Shown: positions 23,877 to 33,701, numbered from the stretch's first letter. The stretch: 46,469 nucleotides of DNA from Alphaproteobacteria bacterium (GCA_030425145.1 JAUHVK010000034.1:1-46469); one strand, 5' to 3'. Notes: generated by a model not told the origin, from the sequence alone. A program made the numbers and translations.

Positions 23877-25412
23877 ATGACAGATATGTCCCCCCGTCGC
23901 GCTGGTGGCCGTGCAGCCCGCCGTCAGGCGCGCGCGAACCCGCTGGCCGACAACCTGCGCCCCATTCGTTCCGGTATGTCCGGTGGTCGATACGAGCCGC
24001 TGAGCGCGGCAGACATGGACCGCATCCACAACGCTGCCCTGACGGCGCTTGAGGAAATCGGCCTCTCTGAGGCCCCGGCCTCTGGCATCGAGATCATGAC
24101 CAAGGCGGGTGCCGTTCTTGGTGACGATGGCCGTATCCGGTTTCCCCGCGCCTTGGTCGAGGACATGCTGGCGCTGACGAACCGGGAGGTTATGCTGTGT
24201 GGCCGCGATCCGCAGCACGACCTCGACCTGTCCGGCACCCGCGTGCACTACGGCACCGCAGGCGCTGCGGTACATATGGTGGATGTGAATACCGGGAATT
24301 ACCGTGAAAGCACCGTGCAGGATCTGCACGACGCCGCGCGCATCGTGGATCAACTCGACAACATCCACTTCCTGCAACGCCCGATGGTCGCGCGGGACAT
24401 TTCCGACAACAAGGAAATGGACCTCAACACCATCTATGCCTGCTGTTCCGGAACGCTGAAACACGTTGGCACGTCCTTTACCGAGCCGTCCTTTGTACCC
24501 GATGCTTTCGAACTGCTGCACCTGATCGCAGGCGGGGAGGACGCGTGGCGCGCGCGGCCTTTCGTGTCGAACTCGAACTGCTTTGTCGTTCCGCCGATGA
24601 AATTTGCCACCGAAGCTTGTCAGGTCATGGAAGCCTGCATTCGCGGTGGTATGCCCGTCCTGCTGCTCAGCGCCGGTCAGGCCGGGGCGACCGCCCCCGC
24701 CTCGATTGCCGGGGCAATTGTTCAGGCGGTTGCCGAATGTCTGGCGGGGGTCGTCTATGTCAACGCCATGGCGCCGGGCCATCCGGTGATCTTCGGCACT
24801 TGGCCGTTTGTGTCCGACCTGCGCACCGGGGCAATGTCCGGCGGATCGGGTGAACAGGCACTGCTGACCGCAGGCTGCGCGCAAATGCACCGCTATTACG
24901 GCGTCTGCGGTGGCGCGGCGGCTGGCATTGCGGATGCCAAACTGCCCGACATGCAGGCCGGATGGGAGCAGATGTGCTCCAACGTCATGGCCGGGCTCTC
25001 GGGTCTCAACATGGTGTATGAGGCGGCCGGGATGCACGCCTCGCTGCTGGGATTCTGTCACGAAAGCCTGATCCTTGGCGACGATCTCATCGGGCAGGCG
25101 TTGCGTTGCGTGCGGGGGATCGAAGTCACCGAGGACGACCTGAGCCTCGAAGTGATGCGCGCCACCTGCCTTGGCGGACCGGGGCATTACCTGGGAAGTG
25201 ACGATACTTTGAACAGGATGCAGCGCGATTACGTCTACCCTGTTCTGGGCAACCGCGCGTCACCCAAGGAATGGGTCGAACAGGGTCAGCCGATCCTTGT
25301 CGAAAAGGCGACCGAGCGGAAAGAGAAGATCCTGTCGAAACCATCACGCGCACGGTTTTCGCCCGATGTTGATGCGGCCATCCGCAACCGGTTCAAAATT
25401 CACCTGAAATGA
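23877..25412 (+). CDS. MttB-family (trimethylamine methyltransferase-like) methyltransferase, non-pyrrolysine
   Basis: 511-residue TIM-barrel methyltransferase of the MttB superfamily. Archaeal MttB uses pyrrolysine to demethylate trimethylamine; this gene reads through with no in-frame amber codon, so it belongs to the non-Pyl group whose known members act on quaternary amines such as glycine betaine or carnitine and pass the methyl group to a corrinoid protein. The basic N-terminus RRAGGRAARRQAR, ELRPIRSG-like start and RYEPLS segment are usual for alphaproteobacterial members. No corrinoid protein or methyl-tetrahydrofolate transferase gene is adjacent; a RACo-type activator lies at 42777. 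Start alternatives ATG 23877 and 23886. Confidence 0.88.
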   Translation: MTDMSPRRAGGRAARRQARANPLADNLRPIRSGMSGGRYEPLSAADMDRIHNAALTALEEIGLSEAPASGIEIMTKAGAVLGDDGRIRFPRALVEDMLALTNREVMLCGRDPQHDLDLSGTRVHYGTAGAAVHMVDVNTGNYRESTVQDLHDAARIVDQLDNIHFLQRPMVARDISDNKEMDLNTIYACCSGTLKHVGTSFTEPSFVPDAFELLHLIAGGEDAWRARPFVSNSNCFVVPPMKFATEACQVMEACIRGGMPVLLLSAGQAGATAPASIAGAIVQAVAECLAGVVYVNAMAPGHPVIFGTWPFVSDLRTGAMSGGSGEQALLTAGCAQMHRYYGVCGGAAAGIADAKLPDMQAGWEQMCSNVMAGLSGLNMVYEAAGMHASLLGFCHESLILGDDLIGQALRCVRGIEVTEDDLSLEVMRATCLGGPGHYLGSDDTLNRMQRDYVYPVLGNRASPKEWVEQGQPILVEKATERKEKILSKPSRARFSPDVDAAIRNRFKIHLK

Positions 25413-25427
25413 CGACAGCACCTGACG

Positions 25428-25446
25428 CGGGGGGCTGGTCCCCCCG
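25428..25446. terminator. GC hairpin after the mttB-like gene
   Basis: Seven-pair stem CGGGGGG / CCCCCCG (25428-25434, 25440-25446) with a five-base loop, starting 16 bp after the stop codon. There is no T-run, so it is either a weak terminator or a 3'-end stabiliser before the SMR gene. Confidence 0.45.
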
Positions 25447-25488
25447 TGCGCAATGGGCCATGAAGATCCCATCGCTTCGGAGATCCCC

Positions 25489-25818
25489 ATGCCTTACCTC
25501 ATCCTCATATTTGCCGTGCTGGCGGAAACCATCGGCACAACCGCGCTGCAGGCCAGCCAACAGTTCAGCCGCCCGCTGCCCTCACTCATCGTTGTGGTCG
25601 CCTATGGCGCGGCCTTCTACCTGCTGGCCATCGCCCTCAGAACATTTCCGGTGGGTATCGCCTATGCGATGTGGTCCGGCATGGGGATCATCTTCATCGC
25701 GATCATCGGTTTTGCCGTGTTCAACCAGAGGCTCGACTGGCCCGCGATCCTTGGCATTGCGCTGATCATGGCGGGAATCCTGATCATCAACCTCTTCTCA
25801 AACACCGCCACCCACTGA
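25489..25818 (+). CDS. small multidrug resistance (SMR) exporter
   Basis: Four-helix inner-membrane protein of 109 residues of the SMR family. The invariant membrane glutamate in helix 1 is Glu13 (VLAETIGTTAL), and the helix 3 motif GIAYAMWSGMGI and the helix 4 ILGIALIMAGILIINL are intact, so it is a proton-coupled exporter of cationic compounds or guanidinium (EmrE-like versus Gdx-like not resolved). GGAG lies six bases before the ATG at 25489; an in-frame ATG at 25453 would add an unlikely polar extension. Confidence 0.92.
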   Translation: MPYLILIFAVLAETIGTTALQASQQFSRPLPSLIVVVAYGAAFYLLAIALRTFPVGIAYAMWSGMGIIFIAIIGFAVFNQRLDWPAILGIALIMAGILIINLFSNTATH

Positions 25819-25819
25819 A

Positions 25820-25850
25820 AAACGCGCACCGGACGGACCGATGCGCGTTT
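25820..25850. terminator. bidirectional terminator between SMR and outer-membrane genes
   Basis: Nine-pair stem AAACGCGCA / TGCGCGTTT (25820-25828, 25842-25850) with a 13-base loop; A-tract on the left and T-tract on the right make it usable from both directions, as fits the convergent genes. Confidence 0.7.
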
Positions 25851-25873
25851 CCGTGCCTTAGGGGCGCGTGGGA

Positions 25874-26458
25874 TCAGAAGCGGAAGCTGCCCCGGATCGA
25901 CACCGTGTCCGCGTTTACGTCGACCCCTGTGTCGTCGAAATCGTCAAAACGGTGGGCAAGGTATTCGCCACCCACGGTGAACTGATCGGTCACCTTGTAT
26001 TCGACGCCCAGACCACCGACGATCCCGGTGTCGTCACCGATATTGGTGTTCAACTGCGCTGCACCGACGGTGGCATAGACCAGCGTCCGCCCAAGGTCAT
26101 AACCGCCACGGACCTTTGCGCGCAGCACGTCGTCAACCTCGATGCCGCCAAGCTGGATGTCCTCGCCGGTCTGGTAGTCAAGTTCGCCACCCACGACGAA
26201 CTGGCCGAAATCGTAGTCATAACCACCGTAGACGCCATAGACTCCTTCGCTGTCTTCAAGGCCACCATCCGCGTCGGCGGACAGGTTACCAAAGCTCAGA
26301 CCGCCATAAGCGCCGGTCCAGTCGCCACCCATCTGGGTCGGGGCAACGGTGACCGGTTCCACGATCATCGGTTCCACCGGAGCCGGATCTGCGCTGCCCG
26401 CATAGGTCGAGGTCGCTGCTGTTGCCACAAGGGCTGTCCCAAGCAGAATGCGTTTCAT
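25874..26458 (-). CDS. outer-membrane beta-barrel protein (Omp25/OmpA-like porin family)
   Basis: 194 residues with a signal peptide (cleavage after about Ala20), a Pro/Val-rich linker (PAPVEPMIVEPVTVAPT) and an eight-strand barrel of alternating polar/aromatic strands beginning WTGAYGGLSFG and ending in the outer-membrane assembly signature SIRGSFRF (terminal Phe). This is the layout of the small alphaproteobacterial Omp25/Omp31-like proteins. No peptidoglycan-binding domain follows. The ATG at 26458 has GGA at a long ten-base spacing. Confidence 0.88.
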   Translation of the reverse strand: MKRILLGTALVATAATSTYAGSADPAPVEPMIVEPVTVAPTQMGGDWTGAYGGLSFGNLSADADGGLEDSEGVYGVYGGYDYDFGQFVVGGELDYQTGEDIQLGGIEVDDVLRAKVRGGYDLGRTLVYATVGAAQLNTNIGDDTGIVGGLGVEYKVTDQFTVGGEYLAHRFDDFDDTGVDVNADTVSIRGSFRF

Positions 26459-26779
26459 GAGGAGAGTTCCTTTCTCGTTTTGCCTCAGTCGCCGCCACGG
26501 GCAAAAGCCTTGCCCGCCGCGCTGTTGTCTCAACGTCGGAAGCCTTGATCGCGTTTCAAGGACAATGGCAGCGAATTCTCACGGCCCCGGGGTTTCAGGC
26601 CAAACCCCGCCCAAAAACTCCGTGCCATCAGTGCTTTATTGCCGGTTCCGTCTCACGCTCTCGTGAATGGGCTGTGGTGCCGGGACGGCAACACATATGT
26701 CATCCGCCTTTTTTGCTGGCCTTCCTTGACAGTCCCTTGTAACCCCCGCGCAACTCTTCCCTGTACGAGACTAAGATTC
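26459..26779. other. divergent regulatory region between outer-membrane and typA genes
   Basis: 321 bp without a supported gene. It contains an inverted repeat CCTTGA / TCAAGG (about 26544-26562), a strong hairpin CGGGGTTT / AAACCCCG (26588-26595, 26602-26609) and a TTGACA at 26726-26731 for which I find no good -10 partner before typA. Promoters for both genes should lie here, but I cannot place them confidently. Confidence 0.5.
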
Positions 26780-28600
26780 ATGGACCTTCGCAACATTGCG
26801 ATCATCGCCCACGTTGACCACGGCAAGACCACGCTGGTTGACGAGCTGCTCAAGCAATCCGGCGCCTTCCGCGCAAACCAGGCTGTCGCCGAGCGCGCGA
26901 TGGACAGCAACGACCTCGAACGTGAACGCGGTATCACCATTCTGGCCAAGGCCACATCCGTCGAATGGAAAGGCACGCGCATCAACATCGTCGATACCCC
27001 CGGCCACGCCGATTTCGGCGGCGAGGTGGAGCGCATCCTGTCGATGGTCGACGGGGTTGTCCTGCTGGTGGACGCCGCCGAAGGCCCGATGCCGCAGACC
27101 AAGTTCGTGACCTCCAAGGCGCTTGCCCTCGGCCTGCGCCCCATCGTGGTTCTGAACAAGGTCGACAAACCTGACGCCGAACCAGACCGCGCGCTGGACG
27201 AATGCTTTGACCTCTTCGCGAACCTCGACGCGAACGAAGATCAATTGGACTTCCCGCACATGTACGCTTCGGGCCGTTCCGGTTGGGCCGACATGTCGCT
27301 CGACGGTCCGCGCAAGAACCTTGATGCGCTGTTTAAGCTGATCGTCGATCACGTCCCTGCCCCCAAGCAGATCAAGCATCAGGACGAAGACTTCCGTATG
27401 CTGGCCACCACGCTGGGCTCTGACCCGTTTGTGGGCCGCATCCTGACCGGACGCGTTGAAACCGGCCGCCTCAAGGTCGGTGCAACCGTGCAGGCGCTCA
27501 GCCGCGTGGGTCAGAAGATCGAACAGTTCCGCGTGACCAAGATCCAGGCCTTCCGGGGTCTGGGCATGCAGGACATCGAAGAGGCTCTGGCGGGCGACAT
27601 CGTCAGCATCGCCGGCATGTCCAAGGCGACCGTGGCCGATACGATCTGCGCGCTGGCCGTGGATGAGCCGCTTGAGGCACAGCCCATCGATCCGCCCACC
27701 ATCACCGTGACCTTCGGCATCAACGACAGCCCGCTGGCTGGCCGTGACGGCAAGAAAGTGCAATCGCGCGTCATCCGCGAACGTCTGCTGAAAGAGTCGG
27801 AATCGAACGTCGCCATCAAGGTCAAAGACACCCCGGGCGGCGAAGCCTTCGAAGTGTCGGGCCGTGGCGAACTTCAGATGGGTGTTCTTATTGAAAACAT
27901 GCGCCGCGAAGGGTTTGAGCTGTCGATCTCGCGCCCGCAGGTAATCATGAAGGAAGACGAGAACGGAAAGCTTTTGGAGCCGGTCGAAGAAGCGACGATC
28001 GACGTGGATGACGACTATTCCGGCGCTGTGATCGAAAAGCTGACTGGCGCGCGTAAAGGTGAACTGGTCGAGATGCGCCCTGCCGGTGCCGGCAAAACCC
28101 GCATCATCGCCCATGTCCCGTCGCGTGGCCTGATCGGCTATCACGGCGAATTCCTGACCGACACGCGTGGCACAGGTGTTCTCAACCGCGTGTTCCACGG
28201 CTGGACCCCGCACAAGGGCCCGATCCCGGGCCGTCGTGCCGGTGTGCTGATTTCGATGGAGAACGGTACTTCCGTCGCCTATGCGCTCTGGAACCTCGAA
28301 GACCGGGGCAAGATGTTCATTGGCGCGCAGGAAGCGGTCTACACAGGCATGATCATTGGCGAACACAGCCGCGACAACGATCTCGAAGTGAACCCGCTCA
28401 AGGGCAAGAAGCTGACCAACGTGCGTGCGTCGGGCACCGATGACGCCGTGCGTCTGACCACGCCGGTCACGCTGTCGCTGGAAGAAGCCATCGCCTATAT
28501 CAACGACGACGAACTCGTCGAGGTGACGCCAAACGTGATCCGTCTGCGCAAGCGCTATCTTGATCCGCACGAGCGTAAGCGGATGGCAAAATCTAACTGA
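26780..28600 (+). CDS. typA: ribosome-associated translational GTPase TypA/BipA
   Basis: EF-G-like GTPase that binds the ribosome and supports growth in cold and under stress. 606 residues: G1 [10 protein letters not shown] (10-19), the GITI switch motif, G3 DTPGHADF, G4 NKVDKP, then EF-Tu-like domain 2 and EF-G-like domains III and V, closing with the TypA-specific C-terminal domain ([26 protein letters not shown] and [12 protein letters not shown]). The ATG at 26780 gives the canonical [16 protein letters not shown] start; an upstream in-frame extension to 26639 is not family sequence. A strong terminator follows at 28616-28653. Confidence 0.97.
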   Translation: MDLRNIAIIAHVDHGKTTLVDELLKQSGAFRANQAVAERAMDSNDLERERGITILAKATSVEWKGTRINIVDTPGHADFGGEVERILSMVDGVVLLVDAAEGPMPQTKFVTSKALALGLRPIVVLNKVDKPDAEPDRALDECFDLFANLDANEDQLDFPHMYASGRSGWADMSLDGPRKNLDALFKLIVDHVPAPKQIKHQDEDFRMLATTLGSDPFVGRILTGRVETGRLKVGATVQALSRVGQKIEQFRVTKIQAFRGLGMQDIEEALAGDIVSIAGMSKATVADTICALAVDEPLEAQPIDPPTITVTFGINDSPLAGRDGKKVQSRVIRERLLKESESNVAIKVKDTPGGEAFEVSGRGELQMGVLIENMRREGFELSISRPQVIMKEDENGKLLEPVEEATIDVDDDYSGAVIEKLTGARKGELVEMRPAGAGKTRIIAHVPSRGLIGYHGEFLTDTRGTGVLNRVFHGWTPHKGPIPGRRAGVLISMENGTSVAYALWNLEDRGKMFIGAQEAVYTGMIIGEHSRDNDLEVNPLKGKKLTNVRASGTDDAVRLTTPVTLSLEEAIAYINDDELVEVTPNVIRLRKRYLDPHERKRMAKSN

Positions 28601-28615
28601 TCCTTTTCAAGATTG

Positions 28616-28653
28616 AACGCAGACAGTAGCATCTCTCTATGTCTGCGTTTTTT
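28616..28653 (+). terminator. typA terminator overlying the next start codon
   Basis: Perfect ten-pair stem AACGCAGACA / TGTCTGCGTT (28616-28625, 28640-28649) with a 14-base loop and a run of six T (28648-28653): a textbook intrinsic terminator 15 bp after the typA stop. The loop's last base and the right arm form the ATG and next codons of the gene starting at 28639. Confidence 0.85.
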
Positions 28654-29325
28654 CTGCGTTCTGTTATTCTGTCGACCCTGCTCGGCCTTGGTGTGTCGAG
28701 CAGCGCAGAAGAATTCCGGTGCGAGAATGGGCTCGTGACGATCCGGAATAGCCCCGGCGCCTTGCACCCAGCAATATGCACCGCGTCTGATCGCGCCCTT
28801 TCGCTTTTGCAAAGTTGTGACCTGAAACCGCCTGAACCCGTCGAGATTCAGCTCTCGGAACTCTCTGACAAGACCTGCATCGGTCTTTTTCACTGTGGTG
28901 AAGCCCTGATCGAGGTCTTGCCGCCCGAAGCCTTGGACGCGAGGCGCAGCGCCGTTGGAGCGTTCAATGGTTTGCCGACCCCAAGACTGTTCGAAAGCGT
29001 TATCGTCCATGAGATCGCCCATGCGGCAATGGAGGACGTGCCCTGTCCATATGACAGTTGCGTGGCGTCAAGCGAATACTTTGCATATTCGATACAATTG
29101 CTTGATCTAACCGAAGCCGAGCGTAACCTGGTTGTCCCACCGCTGGACAATGGGACAGAGCCAACGCGCGTTACCCATGACCAGGTCAACGCCCTTATTC
29201 TCTACATGGCACCGGACCTATTCATCACGAAGGTCTGGCGACATGTGACCGCAAAAAATGACGTCTGTACTCAACTCAAGCGCGTACAGGACGGAACGCT
29301 CGTGTTCGACACCTTTCACCCCTGA
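28639..29325 (+). CDS. secreted protein with HExxH metallopeptidase-like motif
   Basis: 228-residue product with a signal peptide (hydrophobic 5-20, cleavage near Ala23), eight cysteines in the mature part (likely disulfides in the periplasm) and a zincin-like HEIAHA motif (His124, Glu125, His128) with Glu146 as a possible third ligand, as in gluzincin peptidases. I do not recognise the family and no substrate can be inferred. The start codon has no Shine-Dalgarno and lies within the typA terminator; a weak promoter (TTTTCA-17-TAGCAT, 28604-28632) would put the transcript start near the ATG. Later start codons would remove the signal peptide. Confidence 0.75.
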   Translation: MSAFFLRSVILSTLLGLGVSSSAEEFRCENGLVTIRNSPGALHPAICTASDRALSLLQSCDLKPPEPVEIQLSELSDKTCIGLFHCGEALIEVLPPEALDARRSAVGAFNGLPTPRLFESVIVHEIAHAAMEDVPCPYDSCVASSEYFAYSIQLLDLTEAERNLVVPPLDNGTEPTRVTHDQVNALILYMAPDLFITKVWRHVTAKNDVCTQLKRVQDGTLVFDTFHP

Positions 29326-29355
29326 CAGTAACCGTCAGGGTCAGGGCGTCTCGGC

Positions 29356-29643
29356 CTATTCCGAGGTCTCTACGATCAGCAATTCGCGCTCAGACGCGTC
29401 GCGGGCATGGTCCAACGCCTTCTGGTAATCCGGGCTGTTGTAGCAGGCTTCCGCCGCTTCGACGGACGGGAATTTGGCAACCACATTGCGCGGCCGTTCC
29501 TGCCCTTCAAGCTGCACATACCGACCACCGCGGGCAATGAAATGCCCGCCGTGTTTGGCAATCGCCGGACCGGCCAATTCCGCATATTTCGAATAGGCCT
29601 CGGGGTCTGTCACAGTGACATGGGCAATCCAGAGTGCAGGCAT
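29356..29643 (-). CDS. DUF1330-family protein
   Basis: Cytoplasmic alpha/beta protein of 95 residues, ferredoxin-like fold dimer of the DUF1330 family: IAHVTVTDPEAYSKYAELAGPAIAKHGGHFIARGG and the late PSVEAAEACYNSPDYQKALDHARDASERELLIVE are typical. Function of the family is not established. GGAGG lies seven bases before the ATG, and the gene starts three bases after the alaS stop, so it is the end of an alaS message. Confidence 0.9.
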   Translation of the reverse strand: MPALWIAHVTVTDPEAYSKYAELAGPAIAKHGGHFIARGGRYVQLEGQERPRNVVAKFPSVEAAEACYNSPDYQKALDHARDASERELLIVETSE

Positions 29644-29646
29644 GGT

Positions 29647-32322
29647 TTATCCTCCCAAAACGGCTTCGGCGGCTTTGATCGCAGCGTCGGCATTCGACGC
29701 CGAGGCACCACCGCCCTGCGCCATGTCCGGACGGCCACCGCCGCCCTTGCCGCCCAATTCTGGCACGGCGGCTTTGACCAGATCAACGGCGGACACCGTT
29801 CCGGTCAGGTCATCGGTCACACCCGCAGCCACGGCTGCCTTGCCACCGGTATCTGCAATCAACAGAACCGCACCGGACCCAAGTCGCTGCTTGTGCTCGT
29901 CGATCAGCGGCGGCAGGTCCTTGCCGGACACGCCGGTCAGCACTTGGGCCAGGAACTTCACGCCGTTGATCTCGCGTGCTTCGGCACCGCCGCCCTGCCC
30001 CGCGCCACCGGACATCGCCAGTTCGCGGCGTAGCTGCGCCACCTCGTTCGAAAGAGCCTTGCGCTCGTCGAGCAGAGCGCGCACCCGTGCAGGCACGTCG
30101 GTCGCCTGTGCCTTCAACTCAAGCGCAACTTCGGCCAGACGGTGATCCTGCTCGGACAGGTAGCGGAACGCGTCCGCCCCGGTCAGCGCTTCGATCCGGC
30201 GCACACCGGCGCTGGATGCGGAATCGCCCAGTGTGACGAAGACGCCAATGTCGCCCGTGCGTTTCACATGGGTCCCGCCACATAGCTCCAGCGAATAGGT
30301 GTTGCCATCCGTGCCCTTGCCCGAGCCGGTCTGGGCCCCCATCGACACCACGCGAACTTCGTCGCCGTATTTCTCACCAAACAGCGCCTGTGCGCCAATC
30401 GCGCGCGCATCGTCGGGTGTCATGATACGGGTCTCAACCGTCGCGTTCTGACGGATATAGGCGTTCACCTCGGCTTCAACCTGTCGCAATTCCGCTTGCG
30501 TCAGCGCCTTGCCGTGGCTGAAGTCGAACCGCAAACGGTCAGGAGCGTTGAGTGAGCCGCGCTGCGCGACGTGATCGCCAAGCGCCCGGCGCAGTGCCTC
30601 GTGCAGAAGGTGCGTGGCCGAGTGGTTTGCGCGGATCGACGTGCGGCGGCTGTGATCCACCTCAAGCTGAACCGCCTCGCCCTTTTTGAACGTGCCGCTT
30701 TTCACGGTGACGTGGTGCGCAAACACCTTGCCGCCGCCCATGCGCTGGGTGTCGGTCACTTCGGCCTGATCGTCCTCGTCATCCAGACGGCGCAGCCATC
30801 CGGTGTCGCCCACCTGACCGCCGGATTCGCCGTAGAACGGCGTCTGGTTCAGAACGATCCAGCCGGTGTCGCCCTCGGACAATGCATCCACCACCGCGCC
30901 GTCTTTGATCAGCGCAAGCATCTGGCCTTCGGCGGTTTCGGTGTCATAGCCCAGGAAATCGGTCGCGCCGTGGGTTTCGGCCAAATCGAACCAGATCGCG
31001 AGGTCGGCGGATTCGCCCGTGCCGGACCATGCTGCCCGCGCCTTGGCCTTCTGCTCCGCCATCGCGGCATCGAACCCGTCGGTGTCCACCGTCCGGCCTT
31101 TTTCGCGCAGGGCGTCCTGCGTCAGGTCGAGCGGGAAGCCATATGTGTCGTAGAGCTTGAACGCTGCGGCACCCGGCAGCGGTGCATCCTCGGACAGGCT
31201 GCTCAATTCGTCGTCGAGCAGCTTAAGACCCCGGTCGAGCGTCTGCTTGAACCGTGTCTCTTCCAGACGCAGCGTTTCTTCGATCAGGGCCTGCGCGCGC
31301 GGCAGTTCCGGATAGGCCGCACCCATCTGGCGCACCAGTGCCGGGACAAGACGGTGCATCACCGGATCCTGCGAGCCCAGCAGGTGTGCGTGGCGCATTG
31401 CGCGGCGCATGATCCGGCGCAGCACGTAGCCGCGCCCGTCATTGCTAGGCATCACGCCATCGGCGATCAGGAACGAGGTCGAGCGCAGGTGGTCTGCGAT
31501 CACCCGGTGATGTGTCTTGCCCGGACCATCCGGGTCGGACGAGGTCACATCCGCCGACGCCTCGATCAACGCGCGCATGGTGTCAGTGTCGTAGTTGTCG
31601 TGGCTGCCCTGCAACAGTGCGCCAATCCGTTCGAGACCCATGCCGGTGTCGATCGACTGCATGTCGAGCGCGCGCATGGAGCCATCTTCGAACTGCTCGT
31701 TCTGCATGAAAACGATGTTCCAGATCTCGATGAACCGGTCGCCGTCTTCGTCCGGGCTTCCCGGAGGGCCACCCCAGATGTGATCGCCGTGATCGTAGAA
31801 AATCTCGGTGCAGGGGCCGCAAGGACCCGTCGGGCCCATCTGCCAGAAATTGTCGGATGTCGCGATCCGGATAATCCGGCTTTCCGGCACACCGACCTTT
31901 TTCCAGATCTCGAACGCCTCGTCATCGGTATGGTAGATGGTGACGTACAGTCGCTCGGCCGGGATGCCGAAATGTTTGGTGATCAGCTCCCATGCAAAGG
32001 GGATCGCCTCTTCCTTGAAATAGTCGCCAAAGCTGAAGTTCCCCAGCATTTCAAAGAAGGTGTGGTGCCGCGCGGTGTAGCCGACATTGTCGAGGTCATT
32101 GTGCTTACCACCGGCCCGCACACATTTCTGCGCTGTGGTCGCGCGTTTGTAGTCGCGGTGCTCAACTCCGGTGAACAGGTTCTTGAACTGCACCATGCCC
32201 GAGTTGGCGAACATCAGCGTAGGGTCGTTGCGTGGCACGAGCGGGCTTGAGGCCACCACCTCGTGACCCTGTTTTTCAAAATAGTTCAGAAAGGTAGAGC
32301 GGATATCGTTCAGCGTGGGCAT
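29647..32322 (-). CDS. alaS: alanine--tRNA ligase
   Basis: Class II aminoacyl-tRNA synthetase charging tRNA-Ala. 891 residues: catalytic core from the canonical [14 protein letters not shown] start through motif 2 ([13 protein letters not shown]) and [15 protein letters not shown], a tRNA-recognition domain, the editing domain with zinc-binding HSATHLLH and [13 protein letters not shown] motifs, and a C-terminal region (C-Ala) rich in Gly. The start at 32322 matches the family; an in-frame upstream extension has no homology. A possible 61-codon ORF overlaps its 5' end. DUF1330 follows in the same message. Confidence 0.97.
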   Translation of the reverse strand: MPTLNDIRSTFLNYFEKQGHEVVASSPLVPRNDPTLMFANSGMVQFKNLFTGVEHRDYKRATTAQKCVRAGGKHNDLDNVGYTARHHTFFEMLGNFSFGDYFKEEAIPFAWELITKHFGIPAERLYVTIYHTDDEAFEIWKKVGVPESRIIRIATSDNFWQMGPTGPCGPCTEIFYDHGDHIWGGPPGSPDEDGDRFIEIWNIVFMQNEQFEDGSMRALDMQSIDTGMGLERIGALLQGSHDNYDTDTMRALIEASADVTSSDPDGPGKTHHRVIADHLRSTSFLIADGVMPSNDGRGYVLRRIMRRAMRHAHLLGSQDPVMHRLVPALVRQMGAAYPELPRAQALIEETLRLEETRFKQTLDRGLKLLDDELSSLSEDAPLPGAAAFKLYDTYGFPLDLTQDALREKGRTVDTDGFDAAMAEQKAKARAAWSGTGESADLAIWFDLAETHGATDFLGYDTETAEGQMLALIKDGAVVDALSEGDTGWIVLNQTPFYGESGGQVGDTGWLRRLDDEDDQAEVTDTQRMGGGKVFAHHVTVKSGTFKKGEAVQLEVDHSRRTSIRANHSATHLLHEALRRALGDHVAQRGSLNAPDRLRFDFSHGKALTQAELRQVEAEVNAYIRQNATVETRIMTPDDARAIGAQALFGEKYGDEVRVVSMGAQTGSGKGTDGNTYSLELCGGTHVKRTGDIGVFVTLGDSASSAGVRRIEALTGADAFRYLSEQDHRLAEVALELKAQATDVPARVRALLDERKALSNEVAQLRRELAMSGGAGQGGGAEAREINGVKFLAQVLTGVSGKDLPPLIDEHKQRLGSGAVLLIADTGGKAAVAAGVTDDLTGTVSAVDLVKAAVPELGGKGGGGRPDMAQGGGASASNADAAIKAAEAVLGG

Positions 32323-32461
32323 GTGTGACCTGACCTGCAAGGTATTCGGGGTCCGGGCAATCCGGGTTCGGCCTGAAATAGCCCTTGGCAAAGGGGCTGT
32401 CCACAGCAGAGGTCACCCAGAATCGGAAACGGGGTGGCGCATCCGCCACGCCGTTCGACAT
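32276..32461 (-). CDS. possible small ORF overlapping the alaS start
   Basis: A 61-codon frame on the alaS strand that fills most of the recA-alaS gap and runs 47 bases into alaS in another frame. The part outside alaS uses G/C-ending codons like real genes here and reads as ordinary protein ([20 protein letters not shown]), but only a weak GAG ribosome site precedes the ATG. It could be a small protein translated ahead of alaS, a leader ORF coupling to alaS translation, or the decayed end of a longer gene. Confidence 0.3.
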   Translation of the reverse strand: MSNGVADAPPRFRFWVTSAVDSPFAKGYFRPNPDCPDPEYLAGQVTHAHAERYPLYLSELF

Positions 32462-32517
32462 ATTCTCGGTTTCATGTCTGATACCGGGGCGTTTCTGCAG
32501 TCGCCGTCTGCGTGTCG

Positions 32518-33600
32518 TTACGAATCGATGATGTCGTCACTGCCGCCATCGTCGTCCGACGAAGACATGTCGAAATCGAGCCCATGCGCCGCGCGGATCT
32601 TGTCTTCGATCTCCAGCGCCATCGCGGTGTTTTCCTTGAGGAACGTCTTCACGTTCTCGCGGCCCTGACCGATCCGTTCATCGCCGTAGGAATACCAGGC
32701 GCCGGATTTCTCGACCACGCCGGCTTTCACGCCAAGGTCGATCAGCTCACCGGTTTTCGAGATGCCTTCGCCATACATGATGTCGAATTCCACCTGTTTG
32801 AACGGCGGGGCCACCTTGTTCTTGACCACTTTCACGCGGGTGGCGTTACCCACCACCTCGTCACGGTCTTTGATCGACCCGATGCGGCGGATGTCCAGAC
32901 GGACCGAGCTGTAGAACTTGAGCGCGTTGCCGCCTGTGGTGGTTTCCGGGCTGCCGAACATTACACCGATCTTCATCCGGATCTGGTTGATGAAGATCAC
33001 CATGCAGTTCGACCGGGAAATCGAGCTGGTCAGCTTGCGCATCGCTTGGCTCATCAGGCGGGCGTGCACGCCGACGCTGCTGTCGCCCATGTCACCTTCA
33101 AGTTCGGATTTCGGCGTCAGCGCCGCGACCGAGTCGACAACCACAAGGCTGACTGCGCCGGAGCGCACCAGCGTGTCGACGATCTCGAGCGCCTGTTCCC
33201 CTGTGTCGGGCTGCGAAATCAGCAGCTCGTCCAGATCGACACCCAGCTTTTTTGCGTATTGCGGATCAAGCGCGTGTTCGGCATCGACAAAGGCGCAGAC
33301 GCCGCCTTTTTTCTGTTCTTCGGCCACCACATGCAGCGTCAGGGTTGTCTTGCCCGAGCTTTCAGGGCCGTAAATCTCGATAATCCGGCCTTTTGGCAGG
33401 CCGCCGATGCCAAGCGCGATGTCGAGCCCCAGTGATCCGGTCGATGTCGCCTCGATGTCGCGCATGGCGTTGTCGCCACCCAGCTTCATGATCGAGCCTT
33501 TGCCGAACTGGCGTTCGATCTGCGCCAGCGCCGAATCGAGCGCCTTCTGTTTGTTCGCGTCCCGCTTGCTGTCCATGGTAAGAAGATCTGCCGTTGCCAT
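32518..33600 (-). CDS. recA: recombinase RecA
   Basis: DNA-strand exchange and SOS co-protease. 360 residues with Walker [10 protein letters not shown] (78-86), Walker B region [10 protein letters not shown], loop L1/L2 stretches ([23 protein letters not shown] and [28 protein letters not shown]) and an acidic C-terminal tail ([15 protein letters not shown]). Start at 33600; an internal ATG at residue 9 is a less likely alternative. It is preceded by a good promoter and a LexA box, so SOS control is expected. Confidence 0.98.
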   Translation of the reverse strand: MATADLLTMDSKRDANKQKALDSALAQIERQFGKGSIMKLGGDNAMRDIEATSTGSLGLDIALGIGGLPKGRIIEIYGPESSGKTTLTLHVVAEEQKKGGVCAFVDAEHALDPQYAKKLGVDLDELLISQPDTGEQALEIVDTLVRSGAVSLVVVDSVAALTPKSELEGDMGDSSVGVHARLMSQAMRKLTSSISRSNCMVIFINQIRMKIGVMFGSPETTTGGNALKFYSSVRLDIRRIGSIKDRDEVVGNATRVKVVKNKVAPPFKQVEFDIMYGEGISKTGELIDLGVKAGVVEKSGAWYSYGDERIGQGRENVKTFLKENTAMALEIEDKIRAAHGLDFDMSSSDDDGGSDDIIDS

Positions 33601-33651
33601 TGCTTTCGATCCTTATTCCACACCCCGTCCGGGGCGGCAATTGCTGCTTTT

Positions 33652-33666
33652 GTTCGCCTCTTGTTC
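33652..33666 (-). promoter_or_regulatory. LexA (SOS) box of recA
   Basis: GTTC (33652-33655), seven bases, GTTC (33663-33666): the alphaproteobacterial LexA operator GTTC-N7-GTTC (GAAC-N7-GAAC on the other strand). It covers the region just at and after the predicted recA transcription start, where bound LexA would block the promoter. Confidence 0.85.
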
Positions 33667-33672
33667 TCATTT

Positions 33673-33701
33673 CTTATGAGATCAAAACGCGAACATATCA
33701 A
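33673..33701 (-). promoter_or_regulatory. recA promoter
   Basis: Minus-strand -35 TTGATA (33696-33701) and -10 CATAAG (33673-33678) with a 17-bp spacer, ending a few bases before the LexA box. Start expected near 33666. Confidence 0.6.

Noticed and set aside
23877-25412. Possible pyrrolysine-type MttB
   Set aside because: No in-frame amber codon occurs in the gene, so it belongs to the non-pyrrolysine group.
26726-26779. TTGACA as a typA promoter
   Set aside because: A perfect -35 hexamer, but no acceptable -10 at 15-19 bp, so I left it as a note on the intergenic region.
26771-28570. 599-codon minus-strand frame opposite typA
   Set aside because: Almost exact antisense of typA, with no domain.
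30571-32250. 559-codon plus-strand frame opposite alaS
   Set aside because: Antisense shadow of alaS; translation is Arg/His/Val-rich without motifs.
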